A DNA stretch of 64,000 bases from Microcebus murinus (GCF_040939455.1 NC_134108.1:16707501-16771500); one strand, 5' to 3'. Shown: positions 1 to 13,523, counted from the first letter of the stretch. Program-made: numbers and translations. The notes: generated from the letters alone by a model not told the origin.

Positions 1-204
1 GCTCCAAAGAGGCCCCTGGTAGCACATCCTTCCTTCCAGCCTGCACCGCTGGCCTTAGAAGGGCAGGCACCGGAGCAGATCTGTGGCCTCTTGGATCCAC
101 CAACTTTCACTGTCACTGGGTAAAAAGGATGGGAACTTCAGAATGGATATTGATGACCAGGAAGCAATAATTTACATTTTGTTGCACTCTGAAGATCTAT
201 TTAA

Positions 205-452
<248 letters not shown>

Positions 453-3131
453 TCAAACCTTAGCAAATACCTTTTCATCAATAACTACTACTATTAAATC
501 TCAACTGTGTTTAAGTGTGAACAATTTTTCCTCCAGATTCCTAAACTCCTTTAGTTGTCCCTGAAAACTAAATTCACTTAAGAAAACCCCTAAATTATGG
601 AATGTATTAATTAGATCAAAAAACCAATTTAAAGCATCCCCAGTGCTTAGCTAATTTCTTTCCTCCAACCTCAGTATTTTACAAATTCTTTGTTAAATTG
701 CTTTGTTCATTCATTTTCACTCGTTCTTTCACCCAGCAAATGTTTCTTCGCCTCCCAGTATGAGTCAGGCATCCTCTGAGAACTTAGCAGGAAACAAGAC
801 AGATAAGATTCCTGCCGCCCTGCAGCTTGGAAGGGGTGGGGAGGGAGACTCAGAGTCGAGGAGGGGGGAGAATTCGAGATGGATGGACAGAGCCGGCCTC
901 TCTCAAGAGGTGATGATTGAAACCTAATGACCAGCTGGCATAACACCCTTTCCCGAATTCGGAAGGCTGGGTGGGGAAACGGCAGGGGAGGAAATGTGAG
1001 GCCTACTCTGGACACCCCGGTGGAGATGGTAAGGAAAGAGTTGGACAGAGTCTAGGGCTGGAGTCTAGAGCTGGAGATAAGAATGTGGAAGTCACTGGTG
1101 TCTTCAAAGCTATGAAACTATAAAGAGAGGCATTATGAAGACTGCCCTCTGGGGAAACCCGATTTTTAGGGATTAAAAAGAGCCAGTGAGGCTGGTGAGT
1201 GGGAGAAGAAACACCTGGAGAGTACACTTTTGCCTTTTCTTGCTAGAATCATATTAAACTCCATTTTACAAGAATTATATTGCTGCCTCCAACTCTACAC
1301 AGGGCAAATTCTAGATTGCCGTATTTTCTTTTCTAGTGAGTCAAGCGCTTTGCAATGGAGTTCCTGGTAAGACCATGCAGCAGAAGGAGGAACAAGCACA
1401 GGTGCGAGTGGAATTCCTTACACTTATGTAGAACTCCACCTCTCAAACACAATGCTCTCTGTGAGCCACTCATCACAGAACAAGACCATCACCGAGCCTG
1501 GGGGGGTTGGGGGATTACTTGTCTGAGGCCAGTCATGCTGGGCAGAGGCCAAGCTGGGCTGGGCAGCCCTGTCTCTGACTCCTGAGTCCAATATCTTGCC
1601 CTGTTCACCATACTCTTTCTCATTTACATAACAAAATTTCATATCATATGCTCTCTATAGGATGCCACTTTTCTATGATTCAAGGGATAGACAGAAAGGG
1701 CACCATTATATACTGGCCCTGCACTTGGGTAAATTACTGAAATGTGAAGATAGAATGTTTTCAACACCAAATCTGAACATGGTCCATAGAGATATCCAAA
1801 CCAAGTACTTTGCAGAATACTTTTCAGGGGTTGGCTGTGTTGACTGCTCTTGCGTGCTCCTCCTGTCCGCCTGTAGAAGGAAAGGAGGCCAAATACTATG
1901 GCTCGAATTCATTTTTCTTCTCATGTCTATTTATATACAAATAGCCTAAGGTACCTCCAGGCAAAGACAACTCTATCTCGTTTTCACATACTGAGTCTGC
2001 ACACCACAGAAGTACAATGAATAACCAAGCATAAAGAAATTCCTAAAATAGACTTCATGTTTTGGCTTTGAAGGGCTGTCCAGAAGCTTCATTATAACCA
2101 AAGCAAAAAAACAAAGGCAGTTATAACCTAATTTCCAAGAAAGGAACATATGTTATATGTTACTGGAAAACCTGTACTTAAGAGATTTTTTTTTTTTTTT
2201 TTTTTAGTTCCTTAATCTTGAGTCTCAGGAAATAAACTTCTCCATTAGTTTATTTCCTGCTGAATTTGGAATCAGGGTTTGTGCTGTGTCTTGGTCTTTT
2301 CCTGCATCATCCTGGCCCTGCCAAGGCAGGCCCCAAAGCCAGCAGAAGCCTTTTCTTCAAGGTGTAGAAGAATGACACATTTGTGCTGTCGGATTGGGCA
2401 CAGACAGGGCAAGGAGGGAAACTGTTAAAAGGCTGAAGGACTTATAAGTAGTTAAGATTTTCTTTATGTCTAACTTAAGTATGATTAACTATATGCATTC
2501 ATATTTTGCTTCTTTCATGACAAATTATTTTATGCAAAATAAGTAATTCCTTCATTTAATATTTCTTATTATCCTTTGGGCATCAAAGATATTTTTATCA
2601 TAGAAACCTATCTCCTCTGTATAATGGAAATGAATATGAAACAAAATTCATTGCAGACTATGTACTATCTGGCATAAAAATTCAAGGGTCGCCCTCTCCC
2701 TGGCCACAGGGCCAGGACTCAGGTGAGGTGAGAGAGACACTGAGGGTCCCAGCCCTCGGAGGTGCTTGCTGTCAGGGCCAGGCAGGTGCATGGAGTGAGC
2801 ACACCCGGGATCTGGCCCTTCGTGGCCAATAGACACTGGGTTTCATACACATGACATCATTTAGCTTGGGAATTCACTGGCTGAGACTGAAAGTAATTCT
2901 GTTGCCAAAATCTGGCATATTGTTAGAACTCCATGAATATTTAGTATCAATGACAACGTTGGTGACATTTTGTCAAGCTGGTCAAAACACTCCCCACATA
3001 GGCTTTTTCTTTCATTTCACAGTCTATTCCCAGCCTGTACATTCTGGCTTTTTGTTCCAAAGTCACCTTCATCAAATGATCAAGGCAGGTGTCTGCTGTA
3101 TGAAATCTAAGGCAATGGCCTGACCCAGAAC

Positions 3132-3330
3132 AGGTTAAGAGCACACGTGCTCAGAAGTCAGGCAGATCTGGGGGTAGATGACAGTGCTGCCACCAATCTA
3201 AGCCTTGATTGTCTTTTTATGTGAAATAGTGATGATGAAAACAGTACCTGCCTTTAGGTTGTTAGGAGGAGTATGTGAGGCAGTGAATGTTAGCCTTGCA
3301 CTTCGTAAGTACCAAATAAATGCTACCTCT
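3132..3330 (+). repeat. MIR SINE
   Basis: The order 'ggttaagagcac', a diverged 'gccttgattgtctttttatgtgaaatagtgatgat', 'acctgcctttaggttgttaggagga' and a 3' 'gtaccaaataaatgct' follows the MIR consensus on the plus strand. Confidence 0.7.
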
Positions 3331-3490
3331 TATAACTATTCGTCAGAGCTGCCCCAAACGGTCTTCACAAATTAGTTTTCACAGAATTCACTATCCCCAT
3401 TCCAAGTACTGCCACTATGTTAACTCCCATTCTAGATTCCAACAGTTTCCAAATCACTAGGGTTCCTGCTTTTAAATTTTTTTAACATGT

Positions 3491-3810
<320 letters not shown>

Positions 3811-4304
3811 TCAAATAAGTAGGGTAGACACAGTGATTTTTCTCGTACTTCTCAATCCCTTTATAAAAGCAATTTGTGCTTCTCTTAGACTTACCAAAAA
3901 CCATGCACAATGATTGAACATGATGTTGAAAGCTCTTTATCCAATTTATTTTCAGCATATTATTTCTATTTGTCTATATCCTACTGTCTTTCTTAAGCAG
4001 CATTTAGCTTACTATATATAGCACATTATTTAGTGTATACTAAATCATTTCTTACTGATGTTGAGTAGCTTTTCAGTATGTATACTTATATCATGGGAAA
4101 TGGCTTGGGTCCATCAATTATGTAACATTAACCCTCCAAAAGAAATGGCAGGACTTTTATAGTTTATAGTATGGAGATTGTCTCAAAACAATAATGCCAC
4201 CTAATCTTCAATTCTGATTCAAAGAGGATCTTTTACCACAAGCTGCAGATTCTTACACTTGGAGGACTTACACTGAAAGGACATTGAAAAAGTTTGCTGC
4301 CTTT

Positions 4305-4490
4305 CAGGAGTGGGGAACCTGCAGCCTCAAGGCCACATGTGGCCCTCCAGATCGCCAAGTGCAGCCCCTTGACCAAATCCAAACTTCACAGAACAAATCC
4401 TTTCAATAAGATTTGGATTCAGTCAAGGCCGCGCTCAACAATCCAGAAGGCCACAATGTGGCCCCCAAGGCTGCAGGTTCCCCACCCCGA
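4305..4490. mobile_element. Near-palindromic hAT-type MITE
   Basis: Two arms of about 90 bp are inverted copies of each other. The outer 16 bases ggggaacctgcagcct (4312-4327) match the reverse complement of 4468-4483 exactly, and similarity continues inward through ggccacatgtggcc-like and gaatccaaa-like blocks to a short centre near 4397. The termini (CAGG-TGGGGAACC) resemble hAT-Charlie MER elements. I do not assign a subfamily name. No transposase is encoded. Confidence 0.75.
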
Positions 4491-4789
4491 GTGGCCTACT
4501 CCTTCTATATAACATGTCGCAAAAGAGCATCTTGTTCAGAAAAATAAGAAGGAGAAAGATACTGCGAATTTTTGTATTCACCTTTAGTTACCCTGCAATC
4601 CCGTGCTAATTGTAGGAGATATATGGGAGTTCTAGGTAACTAAACATGATCTTTCCTGCTGCAAATCAAGCCTGTCTCCTTTTGTTTTGTGCTTGGCGGA
4701 AATCATGAGCAGCTGACTGGTTCCTCAATGTGAATGATGTCTCACAGTTGTCACAAGGCCACTACCCAGGAAGTGGCACAGCACAGCCG

Positions 4790-4985
4790 ATGGCTCAGAA
4801 TGTGGGTGTTCAAAGCCAAGCTCTACCACTTACTGATCAGTAACTCTGGGCAAGTTACCTAGTCCCCCTGAATCCCAATTCCCTGCTATGCACAATAGAG
4901 TCAATAATATGGTTTCCAAAGGTTTCAATGAGTTACAACCTTTACTGTATTTAGAACATGCCTGCACATGCCAAGCACTAAATAA
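4790..4985 (+). repeat. MIR SINE
   Basis: It contains 'ctctaccacttactgatcagtaactctgggcaagttacctagt', matching the MIR core, and a 3' end with 'gaacatgcctgcacatgccaagcactaaataaa'. Confidence 0.8.
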
Positions 4986-6369
4986 AATAAATTAAACGAA
5001 AAGAGAAAATAGGCTAGCTCTTATTATTGGCCTTTTCTTACAACCAGCTCCACCTACCAGTCAAGTCTCCGTTAGTCCTTCTCCAAACGTGCTTCCGTTT
5101 CTCAACACGTCAGGGGCTGGTTCTGAGCAGGGCTCCCTCCTGTTGAATCTGAAAATCCCTCACAAAGGTGCTTTTCAAAGAGATTTATGTCCTTTCATTC
5201 ACCAACTGCTAACTTGTACCAAAAGTGAATGATGCAGGTCACTGGCAGAAACTGAAGAGTTCTGTGTCTGAAAAGCAGCCAGATGCCATCTGTCCACGCG
5301 GAGGTCCCTGGCCTACTTGTGTCCAGGCCACAGGCTCACCAAGGCCAGGAATACACTAGTGCAAAAATGCACATGGGCCCGGAGTAGGGAATCAGATCTG
5401 GGATGAGGTTCCAAAAACCTCTCAGCAGGTCTTCTCTTTTGCATCAGGGCCATATTTTTTTTCACTGGTGTCCTCTCAGGTTTGAACTGTCTACGAAGTT
5501 GACATAAAATTGCTCTATGGATGGCAGCTTTGATGCTGATAACACCACTGACAGTAACAGCATACACCCCAGCACTGCAAAGTTACAAATGCCTTCCCGA
5601 TTCCTTCCAATTTAGTAACTATCCTTCACAATACTGTATCCTATGACATAGCCTGGAGGGCACACAACATTCTTTTAACTAAGGTCATAGAGAAAGGAAT
5701 CAGTAACTACCCAGTCTCATAGACAATCAGTGACGACTTATTGTTTGCTGGGTATAGATACTGAAGCTCTACACAGCTGGATGACGGAACGGCACACAAC
5801 ACGGTCCGCACTCCCAGGAGCTTCCAAGGACTCGGGTGGACTTCACTGGCCCGCTACAAGTTAAGAACGAGAGAGGCCGTTGCCTCCCATGTCAATATCC
5901 GTTCTCATCTTCTTTCTTATTTACAGAACACCGGTTTTCTTTTAGGTGGCAGTGTACCCTGTTAAAATACTCACTTTCCCAGACTCCCTTGCAGATGGTG
6001 GGGGCCAGGTGTCCACGTGTGTGCAGAGAAGGAGCACTGGTGCTTTACAATGGGGTGTTTCTACGAAAGCTGGTGCTTTCCTGATGCAAAGGGCTGACTC
6101 AGTACACACGTCTTTAGCCCTTGGTTCTTCCCCATCATCCTGCCTAAAACAGGGGCGTGTTGCCCAAGCAGTCATCATTATCATTTTATCATAAGAAAGG
6201 AAGTCATAATGGTAAAGTAGGAGAAGGAATAATTCCTTGAGTAGCTGCACAAGCCTTGGCACACCTCACACCTACCTCCAGACTCCTTGCTGTATGGCCA
6301 TCTGCTCCCATTTGTGCCAATACTGAGATATCAGTTACACTCAGCTGAATAGGATCCTAACATTTGGAG

Positions 6370-6600
6370 GTTAAGAATAAAAACAACTAAGGTCTATAAA
6401 GCACTGCTCTGGTTTACCAAACACATTCGTATTTCAGGCTCACAGAGACTCTGAAAAGAACTAGCTCCATCATACCTGTGATGGAACTCAGGACTTGTCC
6501 AAGATCATACAACTAACTAACAGCTGTAAGTCACAGAGCTGCAGCTAAAACTCAGGTCTTCGGACACCCAACCCAATGCTTTTCCCACTGAAACTCCATC
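6370..6600 (-). repeat. MIR SINE, antisense copy
   Basis: The stretch 'gacttgtccaagatcatacaactaactaacagctg' followed by 'actcaggtcttcggacaccca' is the reversed MIR core. Confidence 0.7.
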
Positions 6601-7577
6601 TCTGTGCACTCGAGGGCCTCAACAGTCCTATTTATCACTGTATTCACGGTGACAGGTACAATACTGTGAGCCCCAAGCCAAAACAGTGGGCATTTTCTCT
6701 AATTACTGGTCTAGAAAGTGCAATTTAAGTTTGTAACCTGGCCACTGGAGTTTGCAGCCCCAGATCTAATTCTGACTTTTGATGATTTTTCAACAGGCAT
6801 ACAAGTTAAGGTGTAAAAAAAAAGAAAGGCCCTTGAACTTCTGCTTTTCATTCTGGATTTGGTATAACCAATAAAAAAAAATAACAGCTTCATTTTATGG
6901 CCTCACTGTGAATTTGAAATTTTACTTAGATCTTTTTTATTTATCTTAAGAATTACTCAATTATTGTCAAAAGCAAAATAAAGCAAAACAAAACAGGGTT
7001 GCAGCACACGACTTTCACACAAATGCTAGTTTTTATAAAATGAGAAAAAGATTATGAGTAATTTTGTATGAGCTTAAGCAGTCTACTAAAAAGAAAACAC
7101 CTTTGTTTACATTTTTAAATGGCTGTTTACGTGTTCTGCAAATGGAGCAAAGTTATTCCTTCCTTCTATTTCTATTTTAAAATTTCCTGCATATGTGTAA
7201 GATTAATAAATAAGTGGTCTAAGAAAGGCTTTTCTGCACGGAAATGTGGCTGAGGATTGAGGCTGGCTGGCTGGACAGGAACGGACAGGGAAGCCTCTGG
7301 AAGCCTATGGCTATCAGTATGCACCAGGCAGGCCAGCTCAAGAGCTGGTACGAAAATGGACTGCCACCACAACTGGGACAGGATGAATATGGGGTCATTG
7401 ATCCCAGCAGAGACTGGCACAGTGAGGGACCCCAGCTTTTAGTATTCTTCTCAAATTTCCATGAACCTCCAGGGAAGGCGAGGCAGCAGAGTGCCCACCC
7501 TTCCAGCCTCAGCCTCTGGGTGAGGAAGAGCGGGGCAGATGGAGGAAAAGAGGCTCCATTCAATTATCTCCCCCTGA

Positions 7578-7981
7578 CGTTTCCATGGCGATGGCTCCGG
7601 AAACGGGTCAGAACTTTCTCAGTGGGAACAAACAGTGGCTCTCATTCACGGTCCCTGAGGCCTGCTGGACACGCTGGCCGCTGTGCAGGCTGGGCACAGG
7701 GGACCCCGGGAGGGACGTGGGGCCAGGGGCTGCCGAGCCCGTCCTCCCGTCCTCTGCCAGCTGCTCTGAGGGGCAGCAGGGGAGTTGGTGGAGCCACCCT
7801 GAAGGCAAAAGCTGGAGGCGCTGCGAGCACGGAGGGCCCTTCCTTCCTCCCTGAAGCACAGGGACCAGCCGCCCCTCCCGAACATCACCGTGGGAGCCGC
7901 CTGCCTGCCCTACTTCTCCCAGCGGGCAGCGTGAGCAAGGTGACGCCCCTGAGTCCGGGTCCTTTCCACCGTAACCACTCG
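7578..7981. promoter_or_regulatory. Intronic CpG-rich patch
   Basis: I count 25 CpG dinucleotides in about 404 bp of GC-rich sequence. The surrounding intron is AT-rich and nearly CpG-free. Assuming about 62% GC, the observed/expected ratio is near 0.6, the border of the classical CpG-island definition. No known repeat is recognised here. It could be an orphan CpG island, an alternative promoter or enhancer, or a GC-rich remnant. A 286-codon plus-strand open frame crosses it, but I do not consider it a gene. Confidence 0.4.
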
Positions 7982-8429
7982 GGCCTTCTTCCCCCTTCAC
8001 TGCTAATTCCCCCACACACACAGCTGATGGAAATTTTTTTCTATGTTATAAATAGCATGAAAAGGGGAACTCCAGTTTTCCTGTCTTCGCGGATCTCATT
8101 TTGAAATTCAAACACATCTTTGTCACGTCCGTGTGCCCTCCACACCTGGACCCACTGAGCCATGGGCGCCATGCTCCCGGGACTTCGCAATTCTGCTTGC
8201 TGATCTCACTTGGCCCTGACGGCCTCACGTCCTTCCCCTTTCTGGTTCTGTGAGCGCACCAGCACCTGCTGGAAATGATTCGGACACCAGCACGCTGTGC
8301 CAGTGTCACCATGACGATAACATGACCTCTACCAGCATCATCAGCTGAGCAGCCCTCCAAATTCCACCTGTGCTCAAGATGCAAAGAAGAAGAAAGAGCT
8401 TAAGTCCGACGGAACAAGACGGAGGTTTT

Positions 8430-8662
8430 GGCAACAATTCATAAAACCCAGCTGGCTGCTTCAGATCTCCTGGGAAACTTCGTAAAGTCTCCAGGCCAGG
8501 GTTCCACATCTGGAGAATCTAATCTGAAAGCCTCCAGGGTTCCACATCTGGAAAAATCTAATCCATGGGGGCAGAAGGGGTGGGGGAGAGGGGCTGAGGA
8601 TCAGTCTTTCCAACAAGCTCTCCAGGTGACTCTGGTGTGTGGATACGCTTGGAACCACTGGC
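8430..8662 (+). repeat. Probable hAT-Charlie MER fragment with internal tandem duplication
   Basis: The 3' part 'caagctctccaggtgactctggtgtgt' ending ggaaccactg resembles the 3' terminus of MER5/MER20-like hAT elements. Inside it, a 29-30 bp block (8496-8524) starting ccagggttccacatctgga is repeated at 8534-8563, a 38-bp period. Confidence 0.45.
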
Positions 8663-9023
8663 TTATTAACCCGGTGGAGTCCGGGGAGCACGCTGCCCAC
8701 CTTCCCTCTGCATTCCCTCCTTACGTGCTCCCTCGTCAATGCCTCCAACATAAAGTAAGCAATACTGCAAGCGAGATGTTCAGAAAATGCAGACCAAAAC
8801 AATAAACAAGTGGCCAATACACTGCGACTATTATTCTGACTGCAAGATTTTATCTGAACTAGACTTTTAGATAAGAGGATGGGGGCCAAGTTTAGGCTTG
8901 ACCACCACATATTCCTGGCATGAAAGAGAGGCTCCATAAGGATTAAACAAAGGAACTAGCCTGTGGATGAAAGAATTTAGAAAGTGGAAGCAGAATAAAG
9001 AAAAGCCCTGACAAGCTTCACAC

Positions 9024-9295
9024 GGTCAGGGTCTCTGCCCTCCACCACTGGGCTCCCTGCCTCCGGAGGCCCTCGGCCCGCCTCCTCCTGCTGACACGGG
9101 TGCTTCTGACTCACGAAGCCAAGCACTGGGCGACTCCCGAGCGGCTCTGAAGGCCTTCCGCGAGCCTGCCCGGGCGCACGACTCCATTCCCCTGGTGCTG
9201 TGCCCTCACAGCTCGGCACATCCTTTCTTCCACTTGAACTTCCTTCCTTCCATTTCTGCCTCAGAGCAGCCCCCGCCTCCCCCGGGGGAGCGCTC
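9024..9295. promoter_or_regulatory. Second intronic CpG-rich patch
   Basis: About 18 CpG dinucleotides occur in about 270 bp, densest at 9064-9180. There is no recognisable repeat or open gene structure. It is possibly one regulatory domain with the patch 1.1 kb to the left. Confidence 0.3.
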
Positions 9296-9924
9296 CTGCA
9301 GGACCTGGGGTGCACCTGGAATCTGCCCCTTTAGCTCAGATGCATTGCGTCTCCCAGAATCCTCTTCCCTGCATAGTTGGGAGTTAGCTCAAGCCACTAG
9401 AGCTATTTTACATGAGATGGGGAAAGTAGCCATTTTCTGTCTAGGTTTCAAGGTCAGTGTGGGCCTGAGGCCTTGCTGCAGTGCCCCTGGGTCCCTGGGT
9501 GGCATGGGGCATAGGGTGGGCCCACAGTGCTCACATTCCCACTGGGCCTCCTCCTTGGGGTGTCCGAGTCTGGGCCTGGGGTGTGTGGAGCTCCTGAGGG
9601 AGGATGCCAGCAACCCCTGCAGGTCCCCGGCACCCTCGAAGCGGGAGGCCTGCGTGGAGGTGGTGAGAAGTGACTTGTGTGTCAGCTCACCCTGGGGGCT
9701 GCACTCTGTCCTTGGTTTTGTCACTTGGCATGTGTCCGTTTTGCCCGACTGCCCATCCTGCACCATCCGACACAGAAGGAGAAGCCTCGGCTGTGGACCC
9801 AGCCCCCACAAATGCATGATGCCACGGGGTCCTCAGCACACGCCCATACCCCTCCTGCAGTTCTGCTGTCCTGACGGGGTTCACACTGCATTATAATCTT
9901 CTTTTTTCATATCTTCAGACTGGG

Positions 9925-10015
9925 CGAGGGCAGCTACTCTTGCTATCCCATTCATCTTTCTAGGGCCCTAGTGCATTCGTCCACACAGCAGACACTGGGT
10001 AACTGTTTATTAAGT
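9925..10015 (+). repeat. L2 3'-end fragment
   Basis: The pattern 'cagctactcttgctatccca...ctagggccctagtgcattcg...cagcagacactgggtaactgtttatt' follows the L2 LINE 3' end. Confidence 0.5.
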
Positions 10016-10089
10016 TAAACTTCCCGAGCTGCCTGTGGCCTCTCTGAGGGCACCCGTATTTCTCTGCATCGCAGCGGGGAGGGCGAGAA

Positions 10090-10270
10090 GCTTGGCCCTA
10101 GCAGATCAACACACCTAATCTGGAATCCAGCTCTGCCTTGCCACACAGGTCTGTGACCTTAAAAAGTCATTTACTTTTCTAAACCATGGTTTCCTTAATT
10201 GCGAAATACCATCTACGTTATAGACGTGTTAGGACAATGAATAAGATATGCGGGAGCACTTGGAAAACTG
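10090..10270 (+). repeat. MIR SINE
   Basis: The block 'ctggaatccagctctgccttgccac' then 'ctgtgaccttaaaaagtcatttacttttctaa' matches the MIR core, followed by 'gttaggacaatgaataagatatg' of its 3' half. Confidence 0.75.
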
Positions 10271-10894
10271 TAGGTCTGAGTCTCCCCTTCCTGCCAGTAC
10301 AGGAATGCGGTTTATTTACTGACACCGTCCTGCCCCCAGCCCGATATTCTGTGCCCTCTTACACAGGAGAGAATGACAGCAGACATCTCCGTACATTAAG
10401 CAACTCCTGGCAGCAGCGCCTGTCCCCAGCAGTTGGATGCAGGCAGGCATGTGGGCTCCAGCTGTGGCCGGGTCGGCTGGAGCCTCACTTGCCAGGCGGA
10501 GGGAAGGAAGGGCAACAGAGCCGTCGGTCGGGAACAGCTGAGGTGGAGGATTCTGGCCCAGCTGCTCCCACCCCGAGTCCTGCATTCTGGAATGCTGAGC
10601 CCCTCAAATATGCTGTGCCACGCAGCCGCACACGTGTGGACACAGATACGCCCGCACACACTCACTCCGGCTGGTTCTTGCTACCGTGAGGGCTCTACGA
10701 GAATGGCCATTGTTTCCCGATCTCCCCTTACCGGGGCATCAAAAAGGAAACTGAGGCTCACGTGGGAACGGGCATAATTTAGGGCCAGCGACCATGGCCA
10801 CTGACGAGCTCTGCGTGTGGCACCATCTGATGAGCCTGAGAATGGACAGCACAGACGCTGCAGGCAGAGGGTGGGGGAGGGAACCGCAGAATGT

Positions 10895-11060
10895 GGGCAC
10901 CTCCCATGTGCCAGGCGCCATGCTAGGCATTTCACACGGCCGCCTGCAGAAAGAGCTGTTATTGTCCAAGTTTCATTGATTAGAAACCTGAGGGTTGGAG
11001 CATCCAAGTACCTTGTTCGTAATTCCTTATCTAGCAAAGCTTAAACTCAGGCTCGGGTAC
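10895..11060 (-). repeat. MIR-type SINE, antisense copy
   Basis: The stretch 'ccatgtgccaggcgccatgctaggcatttcac', then 'agaaacctgagggttggagcatccaagtaccttg', is the reverse of a MIR. Confidence 0.7.
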
Positions 11061-12309
11061 TGCCCAGCTCCTGCGCCCGCCCCAGCGACCGTATAGTAAC
11101 ATGTGCGGAGTCCAAGCAAAATTGATGGGTGCATGCACAGCTTGAGGCTGGGGCAGAAAATGAAAGGTGGGCCCAGGTATCCTTGGAGACCACTGACTCA
11201 GACTCGTCACTGTGCCAATGAGGGAGCTGAGCCTGAAGGAGTGAGGGGACAGAGGACAAGTCACAGACGGGCAGTACACTTAAAGCTCTGGCCTCCTGGC
11301 CAGTGACCTTGCCCTTGGGCCCAAGTAGCCTCTGGTTCTCTCTGTGGTGCTGCCCTAACAGGCCCTGCGGGCCCAGCTCCTTGTCCTGGGAGGACACTGG
11401 GCACAGGGTGAGGCCGCACCCACCTGAACCGAGCAGAACCGCCTTGTCAACTCCTCTGAAAAGCACGCCTCCGGGACTTCCTCACTGCTGTACACAGACA
11501 CAGGGCACACGTGCACGCTCCCCGTGGGAGGACACTGGGGTCCCCTCCCCACGCCACAGCCCTGCTAAAAACAGGATGTGGACACAGGATGCATTAGCAT
11601 CGGCTCCAGGGCACATGGCTTGACCTGGATTTCCTAGCAGCTCACAGACCTCACTAGCTCCTCCCACTGAAGCTGGACTACTTCCAAGCAAAGACTGATG
11701 ATCCCACGCATGATTTTTTAAAAATAACTAAATATTTTGTATGTTTCTTGATACTGAATTTTTTATCTGGAAATATTATATAGTCTTGTTTCTATTCTAA
11801 AAAGAAAGAATATCTGGAGAGACTTGAACAGGATTATGGATTGGAATCAGGTGGGGAGAGGGGAGCAGCCCTTAGATGTGGCGATTTGTGGAAGCCACTA
11901 TCTTCTCTGCTAGACATTTTTTACAGGTGTCTTTTTAATGTTAATATTTACAGGCAGAAAGCACCTCTTACCACATTGTTATCAGTTTGAGGAGGCACTG
12001 ACACATATTAGGTGACAGGCAAGACCAAGGTAGGTCTTTAATTCCAGTCCTGGGAACAATCCAGTTTTAACCCTATTGCAAAGAACGAGGGGCTTTCAGT
12101 GAATTCAGTGCAAGTACTGAATGCACACTTGCTCCGTGCAAACCGCTGTTCTGGACACTGAAGAGAATCAGAAAGAGGAAGAGAATGAATACTTAGCCTT
12201 GGAGCTCATCACCATGCTGGCTTGTATGGAATCAGAAGACTAGAAGGTGGCTCAAGACTAGAAGGTGGCGACATGCAAAGGCATGAACTTGGGCCAGACA
12301 GGATAGACG

Positions 12310-12520
12310 ATAACAGACAAGATTATTGAGCACTCACTATGTGCGTGGTAGTTTACCAGCAAAGTAATTGCTATAATTATCCTTCTCATTTTACAGTTGT
12401 GGAAACAGTAGATAGGCCAAGTACCTTGCCCAAGAGTTGCAGAGCTGGTAAGAAAGACAGCCTGGATTTGAACCCTGAGAGTCTGCTAGGAGGCAGGGCA
12501 CCTTAACTCCCAGGCTATAA
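12310..12520 (-). repeat. MIR SINE, antisense copy
   Basis: The order 'gagcactcactatgtgcgtgg', 'attttacagttgtggaaaca', 'aagtaccttgcccaagagttgcagagctggtaag' and 'ggatttgaaccctgagagtctg' is a well-preserved reversed MIR. Confidence 0.85.
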
Positions 12521-13137
12521 TGACACTTAGACTGGATTGAGCTGTTTGTCTCTAGCTCTGGGAACTTAGAGAAGCTAATTAGTCTCAAATATAGTATATA
12601 CCTCAGTGAGTTTATGAAAAAAATAAATGATAAATACAATAAGAGATTTGCACAATGGCCAATACTTAAAAATAATGCAAGGAGCAAAGTTATGATGATG
12701 TTGAAGGTGATGATGATGATGATACATATTACAGTACATTAAGAGACATCCGATCCATGCAAAATGCTACTGGAGTCCACAAAGGGACAAAGATATGGCT
12801 GATGAAGGGATTGAGAACACATTTGAGGAGACAGTTCTCAAAATAGGACTTAAAGAAAGAGAATGTTGTCAAGGCATGCAATCCAGACAGTTCAGCACAC
12901 ATTTGGGACAAAGAGCATCCACTGGGCTGGAGTTTGGGTTACATGATTGGGAGACATGGGAGATCCAACAATAAAGATGAGCTGGGCTGTATTTTGGGGG
13001 CTTTGATTGACACGGTGAGACCATGGAGAGGTCCTCATTTTAGGGGAACAAATCTGAAAGTAATTTCTTACATGCTCTTTAGTTCACAAAGAGAGCACTA
13101 AGGGTCTCCTTTGGAGTAATGAAGATGAAAAAGAGGA

Positions 13138-13523
13138 TGCTATGGTTTGGGTACGGTTGTTTCTGTCCCCACCAAAACTCATGTTGAAATTTGATTCCTG
13201 GTGTGGCAGTTTGGGAGGTGGAGCCTGGGGGGAGGTGTTTGGGTCATGGACAGAACCCTCATGCACAGATCACTTCCTGTGAGAGTGGATTGTTATAAAA
13301 CGTGCCTCCCCTCCTCCCAGTTGGTCTCCCTTATCTTTTCAGGTGTTTGCTTCTCCTTCGGCTTCTCTGCCATGTTACGATGCAGCACAAACGCCCTCTC
13401 CAGAAGCCAGGGACATGCCCTTGAACTTCCCGGCCCACAGAACCGAGACCTAAATAAACCTCTATTCTTTATAAATTACTGTCTCAGGTATTCTGTTATA
13501 GCAACACAAAATGGACTAAGAGA
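13138..13523 (+). mobile_element. ERVL-MaLR solo LTR, MST type
   Basis: This 386-bp LTR starts tgctatggtttgg and carries 'ccccaccaaaactcatgttg' and 'ggaggtgtttgggtcatgg'. A polyadenylation region 'ctaaataaacctctattctt' leads into 'tctcaggtattctgttatag', and it ends 'caacacaaaatggactaaga'. These blocks are characteristic of MaLR MST/THE1 LTRs. The flanks are gagga and gaaga, a possible 5-bp duplication with one mismatch. It is an old non-coding copy, with no internal retroviral sequence, lying antisense to SASH1. Confidence 0.88.

Noticed and set aside
5940..6260. Possible ancient MER/LTR-like repeat (cactttcccagactcccttgcag...)
   Set aside because: Some blocks feel familiar from old mammalian repeats, but I could not define ends or a family name with confidence.
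7244..8104. Open reading frame of 286 codons on the plus strand
   Set aside because: It crosses the CpG- and GC-rich patch, where stop codons are rare. It resembles no known protein, has low-complexity composition and overlapping open frames on both strands, and shows no splice or promoter context.
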